DNA from: Candidatus Coliplasma caballi
Lineage (GTDB): Bacteria; Bacillota; Clostridia; Oscillospirales; CAG-382
Length of the DNA stretch: 7,751 nucleotides
Reading direction: 5' to 3'
NCBI GenBank assembly: GCA_018065365.1
Contig: JAGHTH010000043.1
Coordinates: 1-7,751, forward strand
Below the pieces are notes generated by a model. It saw nothing but the letters and a program-made list of their open reading frames with translations, was not told where the DNA came from and ran no database searches. The first letter of the stretch is position 1. Each line of letters starts with the position of its first letter. The translations under genes and the position numbers were made by a program. Positions 1-5,030 of the stretch are shown one piece after another.

Positions 1-624
1 ATCGCCGAGTATTCCAGCATTCTGGATATTCCGGATGATCTTCCCTCTTTCCGCGGCATTAACATCCATAGTTCGCTCCTTCCGGTCGGCAGGAGTTACT
101 ATCCGATCGAGTGCGCGATGGAACGCGATTGTTCGCAGATCGGGGTTACCATGCACAAATTGATCTCCAAACTTGATTCCGGAGATATTCTCTTTCAGAA
201 ATCCATAGAAAACTGCCCGGAAATTGACAGCATTGATGTTTATCTGCGTTTCGGTGCGTTTGCGTTGGAAACGACCAAAAAACTCTTTGCAGATCCGAAA
301 GCCGTTTTCAATGCGGGAATTCCGCAAAAAGAGCACCTTCCCTATTGGAAACGTCCGGCGACCGAACTTTTGACGTTGTCTCACGAAATGACGTACGAAG
401 AAGCAAAGAGCGTGTACAGGAAGTTCAACTCGATGACCGAAGTGGTCTTGAACGGGACGCGGTATTTCGTAAAAGCGATGATGTACGGAAAAACGGATCT
501 TCCGAAAAACGAATGGATCCTGTCGGATACGCTCGCGCTCTACGGAATCCGGGACGGTCATCTTCGCCTTGTGATCCATCCATCCGAATCAAATCATTCA
601 AATACAGGAAGGAAGTCAAAATAA
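1..624 (+). CDS. formyltransferase-fold protein (Fmt-like), 5'-truncated by window edge
   Basis: The frame is open from base 1 to the TAA at 622-624, so 207 residues of a longer protein are visible. Early residues read G-I-N-I-H-S-S-L-L-P. This matches the formyltransferase active-site motif in which Asn and His (here N21, codon 61-63, and H23, codon 67-69) act with an Asp. The third member is seen in L-D-S-G-D-I-L (D59, codon 175-177). The family (Fmt, PurN, ArnA-type sugar formyltransferases) transfers formyl from N10-formyltetrahydrofolate to an amine. After the catalytic domain comes a C-terminal part (about residues 105-207) with a P-Y-W-K-R-P-A-T stretch like the start of Fmt-type C-terminal domains. 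The usual Fmt R-G-A-A-P-I segment after SLLP is replaced by G-R-S-Y-Y-P-I. I therefore do not call it housekeeping methionyl-tRNA formyltransferase; a sugar or amino-compound N-formyltransferase is as likely. An ATG at 118 falls inside the conserved domain and is not a credible start. It overlaps the next gene by one base. Confidence 0.8.
   Translation: MAEYSSILDIPDDLPSFRGINIHSSLLPVGRSYYPIECAMERDCSQIGVTMHKLISKLDSGDILFQKSIENCPEIDSIDVYLRFGAFALETTKKLFADPKAVFNAGIPQKEHLPYWKRPATELLTLSHEMTYEEAKSVYRKFNSMTEVVLNGTRYFVKAMMYGKTDLPKNEWILSDTLALYGIRDGHLRLVIHPSESNHSNTGRKSK
606..615 (+). promoter_or_regulatory. ribosome binding site for the SpoIIE-type phosphatase
   Basis: A purine-rich AGGAAGGAAG lies 8 bases before the ATG at 624, inside the last codons of the upstream formyltransferase gene. 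It fixes the phosphatase start at 624; an earlier in-frame ATG at 345 lies deep in the upstream gene and has no such site. The TAATG stop-start overlap suggests translational coupling. Confidence 0.75.
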
Positions 625-2270
625 TGAGCAAGAAATCCAAAGCCAAAAAAGTCAAAAGAGGTCTGAATTTCAAGCTGACGCTCGGAATCGCGATCATGGC
701 GATTGCGCTCGCGGTCGCTCTGACCACGATCATTGCCGTTTTATACCGCAACAAAATGGAAGATTACTATTCCGATATCGCGTTCAATCAGGCATCCATC
801 GCCGCAAACCACATTGACGGAGATACCATTCAAAAGTATTATACGACCGGCGAAAAAGATGATTATTATTTTGAAGTGCAGGACTATCTGCAAATGTCTG
901 CCGAAACGATCGGCGCAGAGTATTTCTACGTCGTCGTGCCGGAAGATGACGTGATGGTTTACATCTGGGACACCGGCGAAGAAGACGGAACTTGCGAGCT
1001 CCTCGAAGAAGAATCCTATTACGGCGGCGGCGACGAGTTGATGCACGCCGCGTTTGCACCGAACGCCGAACACAAGATCCTGATTACCAACAACGAAGAG
1101 TACGGTTATCTCGCGTCCGCGTACGTTGCCATTCTGGATTCCAACGGCACGCCGGTCGCTCTCGCAAGCGTCGATATTTCCATGGACATGATCAATCAGA
1201 ATATTCTCACGTTCATTTATATCGCGCTCGCAATCACGGTTATTCTTCAATTGCTTTGCTGCACATTCTATTACTTCTACATTCGCAAGACGGTCATTCG
1301 TCCTACCAAAGTACTTGAAAACGTAACCGGCGGTCTGGTCCAGAAAAATATGGAGCAGCTGCAGGATTTCAAAGTGGATCTGAAAACGGGCGACGAATTT
1401 GAAAACCTCGGCGATTCCTTCACGACCATGGCGCACGAACTTTCGGACTACATCAAAAACCTGGAGTCCGTTACGGCGGAAAAGAACCGCATCGGTGCCG
1501 AGTTGGACGTCGCGGCGCACATTCAGTCCTCTATGCTGCCGTGCATATTCCCCGCTTTCCCGGACAATAAGAACATCGACATCTATGCAACGATGAACCC
1601 GGCGAAAGAGGTCGGCGGCGACTTCTACGACTTCTTTTTCGTAGATCCGACGCACTTCGCAATCGTTATGGCAGATGTTTCCGGCAAGGGTGTTCCCGCG
1701 GCGCTGTTCATGGTCATCGGTAAAACACTGATCAAGGATCATACGACGCAGAACACCGATCTCGGAAAAGTATTCAGCGAAGTCAACGATCTGCTTTGCG
1801 AATCGAACAGCGAAGGATTGTTTATTACCGCTTTCGAAGGCGTCCTCGACCTCGTTACCGGCGAATTCACGTTTGTAAACGCCGGACACGAAATGCCGTT
1901 TATTTCCAAAAAGAACGCTCCGTTTGAACCGTATAAGATCAAACCGGGCTTCGTTCTCGCCGGCATGGACGGAATGAAATACAAAGCCGGAAACTTTACT
2001 CTCGAGCCGGGCGATAAGATCTTCCAATACACCGACGGTGTTACGGAAGCAACGAGCGCGCAAAACGAACTGTACGGCATGGAGCGACTTGAAAAAGTCC
2101 TCGGAACCGTTTCGGATTGCTCGCCCGATCAGATTCTTCCCGCGGTCAAGAAAGACATCGACGAGTTTGTCGGCGAAGCGCCGCAATTCGACGACATTAC
2201 CATGCTCTGCCTTGAGTTCAAGCAAAGAATCGATCCGGACGAAAAAGCCGACGCTCGAAACGACGATTGA
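624..2270 (+). CDS. membrane-bound Cache/HAMP sensor with SpoIIE-type PP2C serine phosphatase domain
   Basis: 548-residue protein. A Lys-rich cytoplasmic tail (1-17) precedes TM1 (about 18-41). An extracytoplasmic domain of about 150 residues follows, resembling a Cache-type sensor (D-G-D-T near its start, then E-Y-F-Y-V-V and V-Y-I-W-D). TM2 spans about 194-220. A HAMP linker (about 220-283) ends in the typical G-D-E-F-E-N-L-G-D-S-F pattern, then comes a short helical segment up to H-I-Q-S-S-M-L-P (299-306), the usual entry to RsbU/SpoIIE phosphatase domains. Metal-binding PP2C motifs are intact: G-G-D-F-Y-D (331-336), A-D-V-S-G-K-G (350-356), Y-T-D-G-V-T-E (469-475) and D-D-I-T-M-L (523-528). 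Such enzymes use Mn/Mg to dephosphorylate phosphoserine on STAS anti-anti-sigma proteins, releasing a sigma factor in response to an external cue. No STAS or anti-sigma kinase gene is in the window, so target and ligand are unknown. The family call is secure; the sensor class is inferred. Confidence 0.93.
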   Translation: MSKKSKAKKVKRGLNFKLTLGIAIMAIALAVALTTIIAVLYRNKMEDYYSDIAFNQASIAANHIDGDTIQKYYTTGEKDDYYFEVQDYLQMSAETIGAEYFYVVVPEDDVMVYIWDTGEEDGTCELLEEESYYGGGDELMHAAFAPNAEHKILITNNEEYGYLASAYVAILDSNGTPVALASVDISMDMINQNILTFIYIALAITVILQLLCCTFYYFYIRKTVIRPTKVLENVTGGLVQKNMEQLQDFKVDLKTGDEFENLGDSFTTMAHELSDYIKNLESVTAEKNRIGAELDVAAHIQSSMLPCIFPAFPDNKNIDIYATMNPAKEVGGDFYDFFFVDPTHFAIVMADVSGKGVPAALFMVIGKTLIKDHTTQNTDLGKVFSEVNDLLCESNSEGLFITAFEGVLDLVTGEFTFVNAGHEMPFISKKNAPFEPYKIKPGFVLAGMDGMKYKAGNFTLEPGDKIFQYTDGVTEATSAQNELYGMERLEKVLGTVSDCSPDQILPAVKKDIDEFVGEAPQFDDITMLCLEFKQRIDPDEKADARNDD

Positions 2271-2314
2271 ACAAATTCGTTCGCAACGGTTTTTGCAAAT
2301 TCATTTTTCAAATT

Positions 2315-2341
2315 AAAAAAGGACGCCGCGCGTCCTTTTTT
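2315..2341. terminator. bidirectional intrinsic terminator between convergent genes
   Basis: GGACGC (2321-2326), loop CGC, GCGTCC (2330-2335) form a perfect 6-bp stem. It is flanked by A6 (2315-2320) on the left and T6 (2336-2341) on the right, so the helix can extend to 12 bp and each strand reads out into a U-tract. It sits 44 bases after the phosphatase stop (2270) and 4 bases after the stop of the convergent sialidase-like gene (2346), and should end both transcripts. Confidence 0.9.
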
Positions 2342-2345
2342 GTAT

Positions 2346-3449
2346 TCAGAGTTTCCATTTGGTATAGAGAAAACTTGTATAAGGATCACCCGGATACGCC
2401 TGATAATACACCGTCAAAATCGACCCGTCGGAAAGTTCGACCGAAGACGGATACCCGAGATCGTAAAAATCTTTGACACGGTCGTCAAGTATGTAATCGG
2501 CTTCCCACGTCTCGCCTCCGTCGTAGCTGACCGCCGCGCGTTCGCATCTCTCTCCGGGGATCCTGCACGCGTACGAGAGAATAACCGCTCCGCCGGAATG
2601 CAGCATCAGATGAGGAGGCATACCGCAAACGCCCGTCGGTTTCGGAACCGACCAGGTATTTCCGCCGTCGTCCGAAAAAGTGGTGTACGTCGTTGCTTTC
2701 GGATGAACGGGAAGCCCTTCCACTCGGATCGCGCCAAGCAATCTTCCGCCCGGCAGTTCCAAAATATGCGGCTCATGAAATTGTCCGCCGGTAATTCCTT
2801 CCGGGAACGGAACGGTTCCCTGCTTCTCCCACGTCAAGCCGTCGTCGGCACTCGTATAGAACACGATCGGGCTTTCCCAGACGTATCCGCCGTTCATTTC
2901 TTTCCCAAGATAGAAAAGATTGCCGTTCTTTGCTTTTACGGGGCCGTGTGGAGCCGTCAGAGGCACGAGAATCGGATCACTCCAGCTCATACCGGCATCT
3001 TCGGAAGTTTTGACATAGGCGCCTACGCGGCTCTGCAATTCTTCCGTGGTTTTTGATTTCCAGGCGTCGATCGCCCCTTTGACGATCGCTTTATCCGTAT
3101 CGCAGAGCGCAGTAGTCAAAAGCGGTTCACAGTAGTCTTTGTGAAAACTCGAAAACCAGGTCGCCAAAAGCTTGCCATTCCCCAAGGAAACGATACCCGT
3201 GTCGCGATCGTCCAGAATGGAATCGTTCAGCAGGATCGGATTTGACCAGGTTTTCCCCTCATCCTTGCTGATCCACAGGCAATTTTTCCCGGTCGGGCAA
3301 ACGTGCGTGATACGGAACGACGAGCCGGCAGCATAAATAACGCCGTTTTCGTCCTTGCAAACCGTCGGCCACCCGTTATAGCGAAAGTTTTCCTCCGGCT
3401 TTCTGCGCCAGACGATACCGTGTGTTTTCTCGGGATTGATCACTTTCAT
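2346..3449 (-). CDS. sialidase-like BNR/Asp-box beta-propeller protein (putative exo-glycosidase)
   Basis: 367 residues from the ATG at 3449. I prefer this start over the in-frame ATG at 3467 because AGGA lies 5 bases before it, while the upstream ATG is preceded only by an A-rich run. Five Asp boxes (S-x-D-x-G-x-[TS]-W) are visible at residues 61-68, 149-156, 200-207, 259-266 and 308-315, the hallmark of the six-bladed sialidase propeller. Other conserved-looking parts are N-G-W-P-T-V (25-30), L-D-D-R-D-T-G (79-85), H-E-P-H (225-228) and Y-P-S-S-V-E-L-S-D-G-S (333-343). The family includes GH33 exo-alpha-sialidases that release terminal sialic acid, but also related propellers with other or no glycosidase activity. 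A clear F/Y-R-I-P arginine motif is absent; the nearest match is F-R-I-T-H at 45-49. There is no signal peptide or membrane segment, so the protein appears cytoplasmic and would act on imported oligosaccharides. It starts 41 bases past the tRNA terminator; I see no convincing promoter of its own. Fold call is firm, substrate open. Confidence 0.85.
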   Translation of the reverse strand: MKVINPEKTHGIVWRRKPEENFRYNGWPTVCKDENGVIYAAGSSFRITHVCPTGKNCLWISKDEGKTWSNPILLNDSILDDRDTGIVSLGNGKLLATWFSSFHKDYCEPLLTTALCDTDKAIVKGAIDAWKSKTTEELQSRVGAYVKTSEDAGMSWSDPILVPLTAPHGPVKAKNGNLFYLGKEMNGGYVWESPIVFYTSADDGLTWEKQGTVPFPEGITGGQFHEPHILELPGGRLLGAIRVEGLPVHPKATTYTTFSDDGGNTWSVPKPTGVCGMPPHLMLHSGGAVILSYACRIPGERCERAAVSYDGGETWEADYILDDRVKDFYDLGYPSSVELSDGSILTVYYQAYPGDPYTSFLYTKWKL

Positions 3450-3454
3450 AGTTA

Positions 3455-3458
3455 TCCT
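3455..3458 (-). promoter_or_regulatory. ribosome binding site deciding the sialidase-like gene start
   Basis: AGGA on the minus strand, 5 bases before the ATG at 3449. It supports that start over the ATG six codons earlier. A second GGAG at 3462-3465 lies within those six codons. Confidence 0.55.
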
Positions 3459-3490
3459 ACGCTCCATTTTTTGATCATTTCACATCGTTC

Positions 3491-3524
3491 AAAAATCGAC
3501 AAGTTCCTTGCGAAACTTGTCGAT
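3491..3524 (-). terminator. intrinsic terminator after tRNA-Arg
   Basis: On the minus strand a perfect 11-bp stem ATCGACAAGTT / AACTTGTCGAT (plus-strand arms 3514-3524 and 3495-3505) encloses an 8-base loop (3506-3513) and runs directly into five T residues (3495-3491). It begins 4 bases after the CCA end of the tRNA. It should end the cyclophilin-tRNA transcript and largely insulate the sialidase-like gene downstream. Confidence 0.92.
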
Positions 3525-3528
3525 CTTC

Positions 3529-3605
3529 TGGCCTGCCCTGGGGGATTCGAACCCCCGGCCTTTGGAATCGGAATCCAACGCTCTATCCAGCTGGGCTAAG
3601 GGCAG
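3529..3605 (-). tRNA. tRNA-Arg (anticodon CCG)
   Basis: A full 77-base cloverleaf reads on the minus strand. The acceptor stem CTGCCCT / AGGGCAG pairs in all 7 positions, followed by discriminator G and an encoded CCA (3531-3529). U8-A9 are present. The D arm is GCCC-AGCTGGATA-GAGC with one C12-A23 mismatch. The anticodon arm is TTGGA-TTCCGAT-TCCAA, giving anticodon CCG, which reads the Arg codon CGG. The variable loop is 5 bases, and the T arm is GGGGG-TTCGAAT-CCCCC. It starts 21 bases after the stop of the upstream cyclophilin gene with no promoter visible in the gap, so it is probably processed from the cyclophilin mRNA. An intrinsic terminator follows 4 bases after CCA. Confidence 0.97.
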
Positions 3606-3610
3606 ATATC

Positions 3611-3625
3611 GGGGAAAATTTCCCC
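3611..3625 (-). other. short hairpin between cyclophilin stop and tRNA-Arg
   Basis: GGGGAAAATTTCCCC is an almost perfect inverted repeat (7-base arms round one A, in practice 5-6 pairs). It lies just after the cyclophilin stop (3627) and 5 bases before the tRNA. No T-run follows on either strand, so it does not look like an intrinsic terminator. It may protect the 3' end of the mRNA after tRNA processing, or position RNase cleavage. The role is inferred. Confidence 0.45.
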
Positions 3626-3626
3626 G

Positions 3627-4124
3627 TCAATCCGCAAGAATGCGGACAGTTTTCATTTTCTGGTCTTCGTAAGGACGGTCGCTGTAATCGGTTTTGGTCG
3701 ATGCGATACGGTCCACAACGTCCATACCCTCGATGACCTTTCCGAACGCGGCATACTGCCCGTCAAGATATCTTGCGGCAGCGTGCATAATAAAGAACTG
3801 GCTTCCGGCGGAATTCGGGCTCTGCGAGCGAGCCATCGAAATGACTCCGCGCTCATGCGAAATCGGGTTTTTCACGCCGTTGGACGCAAATTCGCCTTTG
3901 ATCGTATATCCGGGGCCGCCCATACCGGTTCCGGTGGGATCGCCGCCCTGAATCATGAAACCGCTGATCACGCGATGAAAGATCAGCCCGTCGTAGAACT
4001 TCTTATTCGCGAGATCCACGAAATTCTGAACTGTGATCGGCGCAAGATCGGGGTAAAGTTCCAACTTGATTTCGCCGCCCTGCTCCATCGTAATGGCAGC
4101 GTGAATAACTTTCTTTTCTTCCAT
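3627..4124 (-). CDS. cytoplasmic cyclophilin-type peptidyl-prolyl cis-trans isomerase
   Basis: 165 residues, the usual length for a single-domain bacterial cyclophilin, with no signal peptide or membrane segment. It catalyses cis-trans isomerisation of Xaa-Pro bonds and assists folding in the cytoplasm. The signature F-H-R-V-I-S-G-F-M-I-Q-G-G-D (49-62) carries the catalytic Arg51 with Phe56 and Gln59. S-Q-F-F-I (108-112) supplies the core Phe, and Y-L-D-G-Q-Y-A-A-F-G (119-128) closes the site. The human CypA Trp121 and His126 positions are both Tyr (119 and 124), which usually means weak cyclosporin binding. The ATG at 4124 has AAAGG 9 bases upstream. The gene is 15 bases after the membrane-anchored paralogue, so the two are one operon. 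tRNA-Arg follows 21 bases after the stop. Confidence 0.95.
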   Translation of the reverse strand: MEEKKVIHAAITMEQGGEIKLELYPDLAPITVQNFVDLANKKFYDGLIFHRVISGFMIQGGDPTGTGMGGPGYTIKGEFASNGVKNPISHERGVISMARSQSPNSAGSQFFIMHAAARYLDGQYAAFGKVIEGMDVVDRIASTKTDYSDRPYEDQKMKTVRILAD

Positions 4125-4139
4125 AGTGTTTTGCCTTTC

Positions 4140-4928
4140 TTAATCTCCCGCTTGTGCAGCGGTTTCGCCGGCGAAATGCAGTACGGTTGCCTTTTTGATC
4201 ACGACAGGCGTGAGCGGCATTTCCTGGTACGTCGCAACCGCGGCAATCGAATCAACGACGTCCATACCGACGATGACTTTACCGAAACCGGCATACATCC
4301 CGTCGAGCGAGGACGTTTTATCGTTTGCAAGGACAATGAAGAACTGGCTGCTTGCAGAGTTATAGTCTTTGCTGTTGCGCGCCATGGAAACAACACCGCG
4401 CAGATGCGACAGGTTGTTCTCGATCCCGTTGATCTCAAATTCGCCGGTAATGTTCTTCCCGGATCCGCCGGTGCCGTTTCCTTTGGGATCGCCGCCCTGG
4501 ATCACGAAGCCCTTGGAAACACGATGGATCGTCAGACCGTCATAGAAACCGGAATCGACCAGATCCATAAAGTTTGTAACCGTGATCGGAGCAATCTCGG
4601 GATAAAGTTCCATCACGATCTTGCCGCCGTCGTCCATTTCAAACTGCACGTAGGAATGGCTGTCGTTGAATTCGCCGATTGCAAGTTCTTCCGCATATCC
4701 GGACGGCTCGTCTTCTTTTGCAGGGATGATCTCACGGGATGTTTCCGACGCGGAAACGTCCGATACGACCGGAGCGGAGGAAGAAGTTTCGTCATTTGCT
4801 TTTGACAATGAAACCGCGGCAATCACGATCGCGGCAACGGCAAGCGCGGCAATCACGATCGCAACGATCACGGCAGGCGAAAACGAATTGTTCTTTTTTA
4901 CGTTCTTTTTCTGATTTTTACTTGCCAT
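4140..4928 (-). CDS. membrane-anchored extracytoplasmic cyclophilin-type peptidyl-prolyl isomerase
   Basis: 262 residues from the ATG at 4928. A GTG at 4937 would add three residues; both starts have weak ribosome sites. A Lys/Asn-rich N-tail (1-14) precedes one strongly hydrophobic, Ala/Ile/Val-rich helix (about 18-41). There is no lipobox Cys and no clear signal-peptidase site, so the helix is most likely an uncleaved anchor with the rest outside the cytoplasm. A Ser/Glu/Asp-rich linker (about 45-90) leads to the cyclophilin domain (about 91-262). I-H-R-V-S-K-G-F-V-I-Q-G-G-D contains Arg136, Phe141 and Gln144, and S-S-Q-F-F-I-V and S-L-D-G-M-Y-A-G-F-G are present. Where CypA has Trp121 and His126 this protein has Ser and Tyr. 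Its likely role is folding of secreted or envelope proteins. It is the first gene after a consensus promoter and shares an operon with the cytoplasmic cyclophilin; their similarity suggests tandem duplication. Confidence 0.92.
   Translation of the reverse strand: MASKNQKKNVKKNNSFSPAVIVAIVIAALAVAAIVIAAVSLSKANDETSSSAPVVSDVSASETSREIIPAKEDEPSGYAEELAIGEFNDSHSYVQFEMDDGGKIVMELYPEIAPITVTNFMDLVDSGFYDGLTIHRVSKGFVIQGGDPKGNGTGGSGKNITGEFEINGIENNLSHLRGVVSMARNSKDYNSASSQFFIVLANDKTSSLDGMYAGFGKVIVGMDVVDSIAAVATYQEMPLTPVVIKKATVLHFAGETAAQAGD
4816..4862. repeat. short direct repeat encoding the membrane anchor
   Basis: A 17-base sequence beginning GCGGCAATCACG occurs at 4816-4832 and again at 4846-4862, a 30-base period in the reading frame of the anchored cyclophilin. 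It encodes the repeated A-I-V-I-A-A of the transmembrane helix (ten-residue period). It could reflect slippage or local duplication that lengthened the anchor, or chance in a low-complexity hydrophobic segment. Confidence 0.6.
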
Positions 4929-4962
4929 TTCAACCACTCATACTCTCTTATGTTCTTGCATT

Positions 4963-4990
4963 ATTATAGCACGAAAAAACGTTTTGTCAA
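4963..4990 (-). promoter_or_regulatory. consensus sigma-A/sigma-70 promoter for the cyclophilin-tRNA operon
   Basis: On the minus strand a perfect TTGACA (-35; plus 4985-4990) and a perfect TATAAT (-10; plus 4963-4968) are separated by 16 bases. Transcription should start near 4955-4957, leaving a leader of roughly 20-30 bases before the anchored cyclophilin. The palindrome AAAACGTTTT (4976-4985) lies in the spacer and touches the -35; it could be a repressor site or chance. The strong match suggests high constitutive expression, fitting a unit that also carries a tRNA. Confidence 0.9.
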
Positions 4991-5030
4991 GTCTTCCGAA
5001 AGCAAAAATGCCAAAACATTCATTCGGGTA

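Noticed and set aside
345..623. Extension of the phosphatase to the in-frame ATG at 345.
   Set aside because: The extra 93 residues overlap the formyltransferase gene in another frame and are Arg/Ser-rich noise; a good ribosome site supports 624.
741..2225. Long minus-strand open frame (494 codons) opposite the phosphatase gene.
   Set aside because: It lies antisense to a gene with all SpoIIE-type motifs, and its translation is Arg/Val/Phe-rich without domains. It is a codon-usage shadow.
2340..3056. Plus-strand open frame (238 codons) opposite the sialidase-like gene.
   Set aside because: It is antisense to five intact Asp boxes and its composition is typical of a shadow frame.
3603..3612. 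Ten-base match CAGATATCGG at 3603-3612 and 5812-5821.
   Set aside because: It has no larger homology and unrelated contexts, and is likely chance.
3783..4805. Plus-strand open frame of 340 codons across both cyclophilins.
   Set aside because: It is antisense to two clear cyclophilin genes, with no domain and no ribosome site.
4991..5030. Possible terminator after the kinase using CCGAA...TTCGG.
   Set aside because: There are only about 5 pairs over a long loop, and the T-rich parts fall inside the loop rather than after the stem.
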